DNA of 64,000 nucleotides from Paracoccus hibiscisoli. GTDB lineage: Bacteria > Pseudomonadota > Alphaproteobacteria > Rhodobacterales > Rhodobacteraceae. This document shows positions 47,317 through 59,562 of the stretch, one piece after another. Both the position numbers and the translations under genes were made by a program. The stretch is taken from contig NZ_SUNH01000007.1 of NCBI RefSeq assembly GCF_005048265.1, forward strand, positions 62,001 to 126,000, read 5' to 3'. Position 1 is the stretch's first letter. Each line of letters starts with the position of its first letter. Under the pieces are notes generated by a model. That model did not search any database. It was given only the letters and a program-made list of their open reading frames with translations, and had not been told where the DNA came from.

Positions 47317-48525
47317 TCAGGCGAAAAGCTCGCGGCAGAAGGTCAAACCTTCGATCAGCGCGTCGACTTCTGCCTGCGTGTTGTACATCGCGAAACTGGC
47401 GCGGGCGGTGGCGTTCAGGCCCAGGTGCTCCATCAGGGGCATGGCGCAATGCGCGCCCGCCCGCACGGCGATTCCCTTCTTGTCGAGGATGGTCGAAATA
47501 TCATGCGCATGCGCGCCTTCCATCGTCATGGAAAAGATCGCGCCCTTGTCCGCCGCATCGCCCTGGACCTGCAACCAGTTCAGTTCGCGCAGGCGACCGC
47601 GCGCGTAATCGCGCAAGGCGCGTTCATGCGCGGCGATGTTCTCCATCCCCAGGGACATCATGTATTCCAGCGCGACGCCCAGGCCGATCTGGTTGACGAT
47701 GCCGGGCGTGCCCGCCTCGAACCGCAGGGGGCCGTCGTTATAGGTGACGGTGTCGCGCGACACGGTGCGGATCATGTCGCCACCGCCCAGAAAGGGGCGC
47801 ATCTCGGCCTGACGGTCCGCCCTGATCCAGATCGCGCCCGACCCCGAGGGGCCATACAGCTTGTGCCCGGTCACGCAGTAGAAATCCGCGCCAAGCGTGG
47901 ACAGGTCCACCGGCATGTGGACCGCCGCCTGAGACCCGTCGACCACCATCGGCAGATCGGTGCCCTTTCGGATCGCGGCGATGTCCACGACCGTACCGGT
48001 CACGTTCGACATATGCGTCAGCGCCAGCATCCGGGTGCGCGGCGTGATCGCGGCCAGCACCTTTTCCGGCGGCAGGCTGCCATCCTCCTCGGGTTCTACC
48101 CATTTCAGCACCACGCCCTGACGTTCGCGCAGGAAATGCCACGGCACGATATTGGCGTGATGTTCCAGCAGGGACAGCACGATCTCGTCGCCCGCCTGCA
48201 GGCGCGGGGCGGCCCAGCCATAGCTGACCAGGTTCAGCGCCTCGGTCGAGCCGGAGGTGAAGATGATCTCGCTCTCGGGCGCGTTCAGGAAGCGCGCGAT
48301 GATCCCCCGCACGCGCTCATAGTTCTCGGTCGCCAGATTCGACAGGAAATGCAGGCCGCGATGGACGTTGGCATATTCGCCTTCATAGGCGTGGCTGATC
48401 GCGTCGATCACCACCTGGGGTTTCTGCGCGCTGGCGCCGTTGTCCAGATAGACCAGGGGGCGGCCGTTCACCTGCCGCGACAGGATCGGAAAGTCGGCGC
48501 GGACAGCATCGACGTCGAAACTCAT
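47317..48525 (-). CDS. sufS: SUF cysteine desulfurase
   Basis: 402 aa, fold type I PLP enzyme that removes sulfur from cysteine for Fe-S assembly. Features: the PLP Lys in TGHKLYGPSG near 226, the catalytic Cys in RAGAHCAMP near 365 and the HRGLHFLSN segment near 55. It overlaps the upstream YIP1-like gene by 4 bp. sufE or sufU, the usual sulfur acceptors, are not found nearby. It is the last gene of the SUF block. Confidence 0.93.
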   Translation of the reverse strand: MSFDVDAVRADFPILSRQVNGRPLVYLDNGASAQKPQVVIDAISHAYEGEYANVHRGLHFLSNLATENYERVRGIIARFLNAPESEIIFTSGSTEALNLVSYGWAAPRLQAGDEIVLSLLEHHANIVPWHFLRERQGVVLKWVEPEEDGSLPPEKVLAAITPRTRMLALTHMSNVTGTVVDIAAIRKGTDLPMVVDGSQAAVHMPVDLSTLGADFYCVTGHKLYGPSGSGAIWIRADRQAEMRPFLGGGDMIRTVSRDTVTYNDGPLRFEAGTPGIVNQIGLGVALEYMMSLGMENIAAHERALRDYARGRLRELNWLQVQGDAADKGAIFSMTMEGAHAHDISTILDKKGIAVRAGAHCAMPLMEHLGLNATARASFAMYNTQAEVDALIEGLTFCRELFA

Positions 48526-49112
48526 TGCGGCATCTCCGGCATGAGGCCAAGCGCGGCCATGAAGAAGGACAGGACGAACCCCATCGCCATCAGCGTGCCG
48601 AACATCACCAGCAGCACCTTGGGGCCGCTGGTAAAGCCGTGCAGCGCCTTGGTGAACTGGACGGTCAGCCACAAAAACAGCGCGATGGCCAAGATGCCCA
48701 GAATGCCCGCCAACGGCGGCAGGATCAGCGACACGACGATCTGGGCGGCCTGCACGATCAGCAGCATGGCCTCGATCCAGACGGCCAGCAGCAGCGCGTC
48801 CTCGAACCGGCCATGGCCGCCGAACATGCGCCCGACGCCCGCCATCAGCCCCGCGCCCAGCACGATGGCGACCAGCTGCATCCCCGCCAGGACCAGCGGC
48901 TGGCCCGCGATGGGCAGGATCGTGGCCTGACCCTCAGGCACCGGGAACAGCAGGGTCGACACGAAAGCCAGCACGCCTGACAGAGACACCGCCAGGACCA
49001 GCGCCATCCAGCGGACCTGCATCGGCCAGCCCTGCCCGATCAGCCAACGGGCCGCCTGTTCGGGGTTGCGCAGCGTCTGGCGCGCCAGCGCCTTGAAGTC
49101 GTCGAAGGTCAT
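48522..49112 (-). CDS. YIP1-like membrane protein A in the SUF block
   Basis: 196 aa with five to six membrane segments (about 37-57, 68-90, 105-118, 125-145, 150-185). An early conserved segment (TLRNPEQAARWLIGQGWP) precedes TM1. It fits the bacterial YIP1-domain proteins. It is coupled on both sides by 4-bp overlaps: to the second membrane gene and to sufS. Role unknown; the position in SUF operons is recurrent in Rhodobacterales, as I recall. Confidence 0.7.
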   Translation of the reverse strand: MTFDDFKALARQTLRNPEQAARWLIGQGWPMQVRWMALVLAVSLSGVLAFVSTLLFPVPEGQATILPIAGQPLVLAGMQLVAIVLGAGLMAGVGRMFGGHGRFEDALLLAVWIEAMLLIVQAAQIVVSLILPPLAGILGILAIALFLWLTVQFTKALHGFTSGPKVLLVMFGTLMAMGFVLSFFMAALGLMPEMPQ

Positions 49113-49582
49113 GAGCGTCTCGCCAGCGCCGCGATCCCGGCGCCCCAGATGAACAGAAATCCCACGCCCGCCACCGTGCGGGTCAGGGTCAGCGCCGGGG
49201 ACGGGCCGATCAGCCCCGCCACCATCCCGGACAGCAATGTCGCGGGCGCCACCGCCAGCAGCGCCCAGAACAGCGCCAGCCGCGCGTGCCGCGGCTCCAG
49301 CCGCCAGGGCGTCAGGCGGGACAGCAGACCCGTCACCCCTGCCACGGCATAGGCCAGCAGCGGCATCATGAATACGGTCCCCAAAGCCGCACCCCCGACC
49401 CGCGCGTCCAGCGGGATGGAGGGGTCCAGCTGGGCTGCGCGCGCCAGACCCGGCCCCTGCCCGATCAGCGTGATCAGCATCGCCAGCATCAGCACGACCA
49501 GTTGCACGCTGTCCGGCATGGCCTGCAGGCCCCGCACCACCCGGCGCGGGGCCCACCAGCTTTCCAGCACGCGCAGCACCAT
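49109..49582 (-). CDS. YIP1-like membrane protein B in the SUF block
   Basis: 157 aa, four or more membrane segments. The first is near 20-40, after VLRVLESWWAPRRVVRGL, a segment of the kind that starts YIP1-like proteins. ATG 49582 is 18 nt after the sufD stop (49600); a GTG at 49627 would begin inside sufD. Ends overlapping protein A's start. Its partner is probably protein A, so a heteromeric membrane unit is possible. Confidence 0.65.
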   Translation of the reverse strand: MVLRVLESWWAPRRVVRGLQAMPDSVQLVVLMLAMLITLIGQGPGLARAAQLDPSIPLDARVGGAALGTVFMMPLLAYAVAGVTGLLSRLTPWRLEPRHARLALFWALLAVAPATLLSGMVAGLIGPSPALTLTRTVAGVGFLFIWGAGIAALARRS

Positions 49583-49599
49583 GCCGCCGCGTGGGCGCC

Positions 49600-50933
49600 C
49601 TAGCCCCGCGGGCGGTCGGTCAGCCACGCGTCCAGCCGTTCGTTGATCTCGTCGCGCAGGGTCTCATCCTCGACCTCCTCCAGGGCGTCGGCCAGGAAGG
49701 ACAGCACCAGGAACACGATCGCCCGCTCATGCGGCACCCCGCGAGAGCGCAGGTAGAACAGCGCATCCTCGTCGATCGCCCCGGTGGTCGAGCCGTGAGA
49801 GCATTTCACGTCATCGGCATAGATCTCCAGCTCGGGCTTGGCCAGGAACTGGCTGGCCTCGTCCAGCAACAGCGCCTGGCTGATCTGATAGCCATCGGTC
49901 TTCTGCGCGCCGTTCTTGACCAGGATCTTGCCCTGGAACACGCCGACCGCGCCGTTCTTCAGCACCTTCTTGAACACCTGGCGGCTTTCGCCGCGCAGCG
50001 CGCCATGGGTGATAAAGACCGTGTCGTCGTGATGGAAGGGCCCCACATTGCCGTCGCCCAGAACCGCCGCCGCGACATGGGCCACCGCGTCGTCGCCGAC
50101 CATGTCCACGATCGCCTCGTGCCGCATGGTCGTGCCGTTCACGACCAGCGCGAAACTTTTCAGCACCGCCTCGGCGCCCACGCGGGCGAACAGATGCGAC
50201 AGTCCGACCTTGGGGTCGTTGGCCCGCTTGGCGGTGATGTGGTGCAGTTTGGCGCCTTGGGCAAGATCGGCCTCGATCACGCCGTTCGACCGCGCGCCCA
50301 CCACGCCGCTTTCCAGCAGCGTCAGCTCGGCCCCGGATTCGACCCGGATGACATGGTGCCAGACGGCGTCAGCGCCCTCCGACCCGCGCCGGTGCAGCAC
50401 ATGCACGGGTTTCGCGGGCTTGCCCGTCACGCGGATCAGCAGCCCGTCGCGGGCGGCGGCGGTGTTCAGCGTGGCAAAGGGGCGGCTGACCGGACTCTGC
50501 CCCGCCAGCTCCAGCGCGCCATACAGATCGGCGGCCCAATGCGAACCGGCCTGATCGGCCTGCGCCAAGGTGGTGATCTCGACCCCCTCCAGCGACAGAT
50601 CGTCGGACGCCGCGGCATCGAACAGCCCGTCGACAAAGACCAGGGTCAGCTTGTCGCGCGCCGCGAACAGCGGCGATTCCGGGCCGCCATCGACCGGCAG
50701 GGCCTGCGGGCTGGCGGCGGTGAAGGGACGCGGATCGGTATAGCGCCAGTATTCGTCACGCGGACCGGGCAGCCCGGCGGCGCGCAGACGCGACAGCGCA
50801 TCGGCCCGCGCCCGGGCCGAGAACCCGCCCTGTGGCAGATCCAGCTGCGCCAGACGCGCATCCAGCGCCCCGGCGGGCCGCGCCGTGCCGCTGACCTGCG
50901 GGGTTTGCAATTCCTGAACGGCGGATTCGGACA

Positions 50934-50934
<1 letters not shown>
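49600..50934 (-). CDS. sufD: Fe-S cluster assembly protein SufD
   Basis: 444 aa. The SufB/D beta-helix core is seen in the C-terminal half, with LEIYADDVKCSHGSTTGAIDEDALFYLRSRG near 375-405. The N-terminal part (EYWRYTDPRPF) is typical of SufD. It pairs with SufB and SufC to form the SufBC2D scaffold. The ATG overlaps the sufC stop by one base. Confidence 0.95.
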
Positions 50935-51689
<755 letters not shown>

Positions 51690-51707
51690 ATTTCCCTCAA
51701 ACGGCAA

Positions 51708-51758
51708 AGGCGCCACCGGGGCGCCGCATCTATGGTGGCCGGGCCCCCTGGCCCGGCC
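51708..51758 (-). repeat. two stem-loops between sufB and sufC
   Basis: GGCCGGGCC (from 51737) pairs with GGCCCGGCC ending at 51758, and GGCGCC at 51711-51716 pairs with GGCGCC at 51721-51726. They form two hairpins in the transcript, between the sufB stop and sufC start, with no T-run, so they are not simple terminators. They could stabilise or process the message. Confidence 0.5.
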
Positions 51759-51764
51759 GGAATA

Positions 51765-53285
<1,521 letters not shown>

Positions 53286-53301
53286 CCTTCTGTCCTTTTC
53301 C

Positions 53302-54357
53302 TCAAATGGCCGCAATCGGTCCATTCCTGTCGCGCCAGCGTGAATACGCCTTTTTCCAGGCATCCGCAAATCGGTTGATCTGATCGCCCCCCACAGCGGG
53401 GCTTATCGAGATCCGGATCGCCGATTGCGCAAGCTGATCGTCAAACCCCATCGCCTGCAGCGCTCCGCTGGCCCGGACCTTGCCCGACGAACAGGCCGAG
53501 CCGGCCGAGATCGCGAAGCCCGCCAGATCCATCTGCATGACCTGGGTTTCGCCCTTCCATCCCGATGTAAGAAGGCATGTCGTGTTCGGCAAGCGTCGCG
53601 CCGCCTTTCCCACGATCACCGCGCCGGGCGCGATGTCGCAGAGCTGTGCCTCCAGCGCGTCGCGCCGCGCAGCGACCTCGTCCCACAGCCCGGCATCCAG
53701 ATCGCGCTGCGCGGCGGTCGCTGCGGCGGCGAATGCCAGAATGCCGATCAGATTCTCGGTCCCGGCGCGGCGGCCCTGCTCCTGCCCGCCGCCCTTGATC
53801 AACGGGGGCAGGTCGGTGCCCTTGCGCAAGATCAGCGCACCGATCCCCTTGGGCCCGCCCAGCTTGTGCGCGCTGACGAAACCCGCCGTGACGCCCAGCC
53901 AGTTGAACGCCATCGGCACCTTGCCGAAGGCCTGGGTCAGATCGCTGGAATGCAGCCCCTGCGGCAGGTCCTGCATCACCCCGGTCTCATTATTGGCCAG
54001 CTGCAGGCTGGTCCGCGCGGGGTCGGTGACCGTCACGATGCCATCCCCGTCGACCGCCAGATCCGCCTCGCACCAGACTTTGACGGCGCTGTGCTCCACC
54101 GGCGCGCAGTGGAACCCGCCCTGCCCCAGCACCATCGCCGCCGCCTCGGTCGCGCCGGCGGTAAAGACCACGTCTGCCCCATCCGCACCCAAAGCCACGG
54201 CCAGCTGTTCGCGGGCGCGTTCCAGCGCCATCTTGGCCGCCCGCCCCTCGGTATGGACCGAGGAGGGGTTGCCCGAAATCTCCAGCCCCTCGATGATCGC
54301 GGCCTTGACCTCGGCGCGCAGCGGCGTGGTGGCGTTCCAGTCCAGATAGGTTCTCAT
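53302..54357 (-). CDS. second cysteine desulfurase (NifS/IscS-like)
   Basis: 351 aa. Starts [11 protein letters not shown], the PLP Lys is in [13 protein letters not shown] near 172, and the catalytic Cys is in [11 protein letters not shown] near 290. Class I desulfurases of about 400 aa have a longer region between; this one is short but intact in its motifs. The ATG overlaps the coaBC stop by 4 bp, and sufB follows by 16 nt. An IscR-type regulator, usual at this place, is missing. Confidence 0.9.
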   Translation of the reverse strand: MRTYLDWNATTPLRAEVKAAIIEGLEISGNPSSVHTEGRAAKMALERAREQLAVALGADGADVVFTAGATEAAAMVLGQGGFHCAPVEHSAVKVWCEADLAVDGDGIVTVTDPARTSLQLANNETGVMQDLPQGLHSSDLTQAFGKVPMAFNWLGVTAGFVSAHKLGGPKGIGALILRKGTDLPPLIKGGGQEQGRRAGTENLIGILAFAAAATAAQRDLDAGLWDEVAARRDALEAQLCDIAPGAVIVGKAARRLPNTTCLLTSGWKGETQVMQMDLAGFAISAGSACSSGKVRASGALQAMGFDDQLAQSAIRISISPAVGGDQINRFADAWKKAYSRWRDRNGPIAAI

Positions 54358-55538
54358 GCCAGTGCCTCTGCAATGCGCGCGGCCAGCCGGGCCGCGACCG
54401 CGTGCTTGTCCATGCGCGGCCAGTCCTCGGGCCCATCTTGGGTGATCAGCGTGACGGCATTGTGGCTGCCGCCCATGATGCCCGTCGCGGGGCTGACATC
54501 ATTCGCCACGATCCAGTCGCAGCCCTTGCGCAACCGTTTTGCGGTCGCATGCGCCGTCACGTCCTGCGTTTCCGCAGCAAACCCCACGACCAGGCGCGGC
54601 CGCCGCGCATCGCGGCTGATCCAGGCCAGGATGTCCGGGTTCTCGGCCATCTGAAGGCTGGGCAGCGCGCCGGTCTTCTTGATCTTCTGGTCGCTGCCGT
54701 TCGCGACGCGCCAATCGGCGACCGCTGCCGCCATCACCGCCGCATCGGCGGGCAGCGCCGCCTCGACCGCGTCGCGCATCTGCTGCGCCGTCTCGACCGC
54801 GATCACGTCCACGCCCTGCGGCGCGGGCACGGATGCGGGGCCGGTCACGAAACTGACCCGCGCCCCCAGATCGCGCAAAGCCGCCGCAATCGCCGCCCCC
54901 TGCGACCCGCTGGAGCGATTGGCGATATAGCGCACCGGGTCGATCGGCTCATGCGTCGGCCCCGAGGTCACGATCACATGCCGCCCCACCAGCGGCCCAT
55001 CGCTCAGCGCCGCACGGATCGCGGCCAGGATCGCCTCCGGCTCGGCCATACGACCGGGGCCGTATTCGCCGCAGGCCATGTCGCCCTCATCGGGGCCGAC
55101 GACCAGCACGCCGTCGCCGCGCAGCGTGGCCAGGTTCCGCTGCGTCGCCGGATGGTCCCACATGCGCACATTCATGGCGGGCGCGATCAGCACCCGCTTG
55201 TCGGTGGCCAGCAGCAGGGTGGAGGCCAGATCATTCGCCAGCCCCTGCGCCATGCGCGCCATCAAGTCGGCGGTGGCGGGGGCCACGACAACCAGATCGG
55301 CCCGACGCGACATCTGGATATGGCCGATCTCGGCCTCGGCGCCCTGATCCCACAGGGTGTCGTGCACCGGCTCTCCGGCCAGCACGGACAGGGTCATGGG
55401 CGTGGTGAACTGCGCGCCCGCCGCCGTCAGCACCGGCGTCACAGACGCACCGGCCGCGCGCAGCAGCCGGATCAGCGCCGGCGCCTTGAAGGCCGCGATC
55501 CCGCCACCCACGATCAGCAATATCCGCTTGCCCTGCAT
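54354..55538 (-). CDS. coaBC: bifunctional phosphopantothenoylcysteine decarboxylase/synthase
   Basis: 394 aa. It converts 4'-phosphopantothenate and cysteine to phosphopantetheine in CoA synthesis. The CoaC domain has the FMN-binding LLIVGGGIAAFKAP, H-site VAPATADLMARMAQGLANDL, PAMNVRMWDHP and the catalytic Cys in MACGEYGPGRM. The CoaB domain, from about 190, has TSGPTHEPIDPVRYIANRSSG and VVGFAAET. ATG 55538 is preferred to a GTG one codon earlier. Consuming cysteine, it is coupled with a cysteine desulfurase gene. Confidence 0.95.
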   Translation of the reverse strand: MQGKRILLIVGGGIAAFKAPALIRLLRAAGASVTPVLTAAGAQFTTPMTLSVLAGEPVHDTLWDQGAEAEIGHIQMSRRADLVVVAPATADLMARMAQGLANDLASTLLLATDKRVLIAPAMNVRMWDHPATQRNLATLRGDGVLVVGPDEGDMACGEYGPGRMAEPEAILAAIRAALSDGPLVGRHVIVTSGPTHEPIDPVRYIANRSSGSQGAAIAAALRDLGARVSFVTGPASVPAPQGVDVIAVETAQQMRDAVEAALPADAAVMAAAVADWRVANGSDQKIKKTGALPSLQMAENPDILAWISRDARRPRLVVGFAAETQDVTAHATAKRLRKGCDWIVANDVSPATGIMGGSHNAVTLITQDGPEDWPRMDKHAVAARLAARIAEALA

Positions 55539-55661
55539 CACACCCCCATCGGTCCTGCGCCTCAGATAGCGGCGCCGCGCCCCTGCCGCAAGGAAAGCCC
55601 GCCCGTTAACCTTTTCTTAAGCCCGGGACCGTTAACCATTGGGGTCTGATACGGGGGATAC

Positions 55662-57173
55662 ATGGTCGCCATCGCCTATTCCGTGGCCTTTGAGGGCATC
55701 GAGGCCCGCCTGGTCGAGGTGCAATGCGCCGTGGCCGCGGGTCTGCCCGGCTTTTCCATCGTGGGCCTGCCCGACAAGGCCGTCAGCGAGGCCAAGGAAC
55801 GCGTCCGCGCGGCCTTTGGCGCGCTGGCCATCGCGCTGCCGAACAAGCGGCTGACCGTGAACCTGTCGCCCGCCGATCTGCCCAAGGAGGGGTCGCATTT
55901 CGACCTGCCCATCGCGCTGGCGGTGCTGGCTGCGCTGGACATCGTGCCCCGGGACGAACTGGCCCGCTGCGTGGCCCTGGGCGAACTGGCGCTGGACGGG
56001 CGGCTGGTCGCGGTCGCGGGCGCCCTGCCCGCCGCCGTGGCCGCCGCCGATGAGGACCGCGCGCTGATCTGCCCCCGCGCCTGCGGCGCCGAGGCCGCCT
56101 GGATCGAACAGGTCCCCGTGCTGGCCGCCGACACCCTGCGCGCCGTGGTCGATCACCTGACCGACCGCGCCCCCATCACGCCCGCCCGCCCCGGCGAGGT
56201 GGTCGACGGCCCCCAGCCCCTGTGCCTGTCCGACGTGCGCGGCCAGGAACGGGCCAAGCGCGCGTTGGAGATCGCCGCCGCTGGCCGTCATCACCTGCTG
56301 ATGGTCGGCCCTCCCGGTGCGGGCAAATCCATGCTGTCGGCGCGCCTGCCCGGCCTGATGCCGCCGCTGACCGCGCGCGAGGCGTTGGAGACGTCGATGG
56401 TCCATTCGGTGGCGGGCCTGCTGAAGAACGGTCAGATCTCGCGCCGCGCGCCGTTCCAAAGCCCGCATCACACGGCATCGTCCCCGGCCATCGTCGGCGG
56501 CGGCCCCAAGGCCAGGCCCGGAGAGATCAGCCTGGCCCATAACGGCGTCCTGTTCCTGGACGAACTGCCGGAATTCGACCGCAAGGTGCTGGAAAGCCTG
56601 CGCCAACCCGTCGAGACCGGAGAGGTCTTTGTCAGCCGGGTCAGCGCGCATATCCGCTATCCCTGCCGGTTCCTGCTGATCGCGGCGGCGAACCCGTGCC
56701 GCTGCGGCTATCTGGCCGATCCCGGGCGGGCCTGTTCGCGCGCGCCGGTCTGCGGGGACAGCTATCTGGGCAAGATATCGGGGCCGCTGATGGACCGGTT
56801 CGACCTGCGGCTGGAGGTGCCGGGCGTTAGCCTGACCGATCTGGATCTGCCGCGCGGCGACACCTCGGCGGTGGTGGCCGCCCGCGTGGCGCAGGCCCGC
56901 GCGGTGCAGGCCCACCGGTTCCGAGACCATCCCGGCGTGACGGTCAATGCCGACGCGTCCCCGCCCCTGCTGGAGCAGATCGCGGCGCCCGATGCCGAGG
57001 GGCGCGCGCTGATCCTGAGGGCGTCCGAAAAGCTGGGCCTGTCGGCGCGCGGCTATCACCGCATCCTGCGCAGCGCGCGCACTATCGCGGACCTGGACGG
57101 GTCGGAGCCTGTCCTGACCCGCCACCTGGCCGAGGCGATCAGCTATCGCCTGCCCTTCGTCGCGGGGGGCTGA
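55662..57173 (+). CDS. comM: ComM-like AAA+ (Mg-chelatase-like) ATPase
   Basis: 503 aa. The N-terminal Lon-protease-like fold starts GIEARLVEVQCAVAAGLPGFSIVGLPDKAVSEAKERVRAA. AAA+ Walker A is GPPGAGKS near 222, Walker B LFLDELPEF near 305, followed by the C-terminal Mg-chelatase-like region with Cys-rich CRCGYLADPGRAC. ComM is a branch-migration helicase used in natural transformation. ATG 55662 follows GGGGGATA. Confidence 0.92.
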   Translation: MVAIAYSVAFEGIEARLVEVQCAVAAGLPGFSIVGLPDKAVSEAKERVRAAFGALAIALPNKRLTVNLSPADLPKEGSHFDLPIALAVLAALDIVPRDELARCVALGELALDGRLVAVAGALPAAVAAADEDRALICPRACGAEAAWIEQVPVLAADTLRAVVDHLTDRAPITPARPGEVVDGPQPLCLSDVRGQERAKRALEIAAAGRHHLLMVGPPGAGKSMLSARLPGLMPPLTAREALETSMVHSVAGLLKNGQISRRAPFQSPHHTASSPAIVGGGPKARPGEISLAHNGVLFLDELPEFDRKVLESLRQPVETGEVFVSRVSAHIRYPCRFLLIAAANPCRCGYLADPGRACSRAPVCGDSYLGKISGPLMDRFDLRLEVPGVSLTDLDLPRGDTSAVVAARVAQARAVQAHRFRDHPGVTVNADASPPLLEQIAAPDAEGRALILRASEKLGLSARGYHRILRSARTIADLDGSEPVLTRHLAEAISYRLPFVAGG

Positions 57174-57176
57174 TCC

Positions 57177-57431
57177 TCAGCCGCCGTTGCTGCTGGAGTA
57201 ATCCACGGCCCGGCCCGAACGCGGCAGCGCGGTGACCGTCACGCGGTCATCGGCTGACAGGCCGCGGCGCGCCAGGTCGCGCGTCTCGTACAGATCGCCC
57301 GCGCGACGTTCGACGGTCTGGACCATGCGATCGGGCTTGGCCAGCTCGGGGCGCTCGTTCATGCCGGTGGCGGCCAAGGCGGGAATGGCGGTCATGCCGA
57401 ACAGTGCGGCGGCGGTCAGAAGGGTTTTCAT
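57177..57431 (-). CDS. small exported protein, function unknown
   Basis: 84 aa. A signal peptide covers residues 1-20 (FGMTAIPALA), then a short polar mature part (RPELAKPDRMVQTVERRAGDLY) with no Cys. It converges with comM, whose stop is 4 bp away. An export-only guess; no family recognised. Confidence 0.6.
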   Translation of the reverse strand: MKTLLTAAALFGMTAIPALAATGMNERPELAKPDRMVQTVERRAGDLYETRDLARRGLSADDRVTVTALPRSGRAVDYSSSNGG

Positions 57432-57538
57432 GGCTCAGGTCCTTTCGGTGACAGGGGGATCGTTGCGATCCATGCCATCACACACGCAGGCAACCCCCGG
57501 TCCGTTGCACCCCATCACCAAAGCGTGTCCGCCATGAC

Positions 57539-57568
57539 AAAGGGGCGGCCCGAAGGCCGCCCCCTGTG
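57539..57568 (-). terminator. rho-independent terminator of glnA
   Basis: On the minus strand GGGGCGGCC-TTCG-GGCCGCCCC forms a perfect 9-bp stem with a stable tetraloop, followed by TTT. It lies 16 nt after the glnA stop. Confidence 0.85.
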
Positions 57569-57583
57569 ATGATCCCTGACGGA

Positions 57584-58990
57584 TCAGCAGCTGTAATACA
57601 TCGCGTATTCGATGGGGTGCGGGGTATGCTCGTAGGCATAGACCTCTTCCCATTTCAGGGCGATATAACCCTCCAGCTGATCACGGGTGAACACGTCGCC
57701 CTGCAGCAGGAAGTCCATGTCCTTCTCCAGCTCCTCCAGCGCCTCGCGCAAGGACCCGCAGACGGTCGGGATCTCGGCCAGTTCCTCGGGCGGCAGGTCG
57801 TACAGATCCTTGTCCGAGGCCGGGCCCGGATCGATCTTGTTCTTGATGCCGTCCAGGCCCGCCATCAGCAGGGCCGCAAAGCACAGATACGGGTTGGCCG
57901 AGGGGTCGGGGAAACGCGCTTCGACGCGCTTGGCCTTCGGCGATTCCGTCCACGGGATCCGGACGCAGCCCGAGCGGTTGCGGGCCGAGAACGCGCGCAG
58001 CACGGGCGCCTCGAAACCGGGGATCAGGCGCTTGTAGCTGTTGGTCGACGGGTTGGTCAGCGCGTTCAGCGCCTTGGCATGCTTCAGGATGCCGCCGATG
58101 AAATACAGCGCCTCCTGCGACAGATCCGCATACTTGTCGCCCGAGAACAGCGGCTTGCCGTCCTTCCAGATCGACATGTTTACGTGCATCCCCGACCCGT
58201 TGTCACCCTTCATGGGCTTGGGCATGAACGTCACCGACTTGCCATAGGCATGGGCCACGTTGTGGATGACGTACTTGTATTTCTGGATGTTGTCGGCCTG
58301 CTCGACCAGACCGCCAAAGATCAGGCCCAGCTCGTGCTGGCAGGTCGCGACCTCGTGGTGGTGCTTGTCGACCTTCATGCCCATCCGCTTCATGGTGGAC
58401 AGCATCTCGCCGCGGATATCCTGGGCGGTGTCGATCGGGTTGACCGGGAAATAGCCGCCCTTATGGGCCGCGCGGTGGCCGGTATTGCCCATCTCGTATT
58501 CGGTGTCGGTGTTCCAGGCGGCGTCGGCCGCATCGATCTGGAACGACACCTTCTGCGGCGTGACCGAATAGCGCACGTCGTCAAAGATGAAGAACTCGGC
58601 CTCGGGGCCGAAATAGGCCACGTCGCCGATGCCCGTCGCCTTCAGATAGGCCTCGGCCTTGGCGGCGGTGCCGCGCGGGTCGCGCGAATAGGGCTCGTTC
58701 GTGTCGGGCTCGACGACGTTGCAATGCACGCACAGCGTCTTTTCGGCATAGAACGGGTCGATATAGGCCGATGCCGGGTCCAGGATCAGCTTCATGTCCG
58801 ACTGGTCGATCGACTTCCAGCCCGCGATCGAGCTGCCGTCGAACATGAAGCCTTCCTCGAAGAAGTCCTCGTCGACCAGGTCGCGGTCCAGCGTCACATG
58901 CTGCAGCTTTCCCTTGGGATCGGTAAAGCGGACGTCGACATAGGCGACCTCCTCATCCTCGATCAGCTTCAAGACGTCCTTGATGTTCAT
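57584..58990 (-). CDS. glnA: glutamine synthetase type I
   Basis: 468 aa. Main ammonium-assimilating enzyme. Motifs: the DGSS segment near 50, the catalytic [12 protein letters not shown] near 262, NRSGCVRIP near 340, and the adenylation Tyr in [10 protein letters not shown] near 398, showing control by GlnE. It lies 78 nt after glnB, the normal glnBA operon. The intercistronic sequence contains a GC-rich stem (about 59010-59035). Confidence 0.97.
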   Translation of the reverse strand: MNIKDVLKLIEDEEVAYVDVRFTDPKGKLQHVTLDRDLVDEDFFEEGFMFDGSSIAGWKSIDQSDMKLILDPASAYIDPFYAEKTLCVHCNVVEPDTNEPYSRDPRGTAAKAEAYLKATGIGDVAYFGPEAEFFIFDDVRYSVTPQKVSFQIDAADAAWNTDTEYEMGNTGHRAAHKGGYFPVNPIDTAQDIRGEMLSTMKRMGMKVDKHHHEVATCQHELGLIFGGLVEQADNIQKYKYVIHNVAHAYGKSVTFMPKPMKGDNGSGMHVNMSIWKDGKPLFSGDKYADLSQEALYFIGGILKHAKALNALTNPSTNSYKRLIPGFEAPVLRAFSARNRSGCVRIPWTESPKAKRVEARFPDPSANPYLCFAALLMAGLDGIKNKIDPGPASDKDLYDLPPEELAEIPTVCGSLREALEELEKDMDFLLQGDVFTRDQLEGYIALKWEEVYAYEHTPHPIEYAMYYSC

Positions 58991-59068
58991 CTCTTCCCTT
59001 TCCTCATAGTTGCGGCCCGGCGGCCAAAGCCGGCCGGGCGCGGGAGTCCTGTTGGTCGGCGGCCGCGA

Positions 59069-59533
<465 letters not shown>

Positions 59534-59562
59534 TCACAACGCACAAGGATTAATCAGACACC

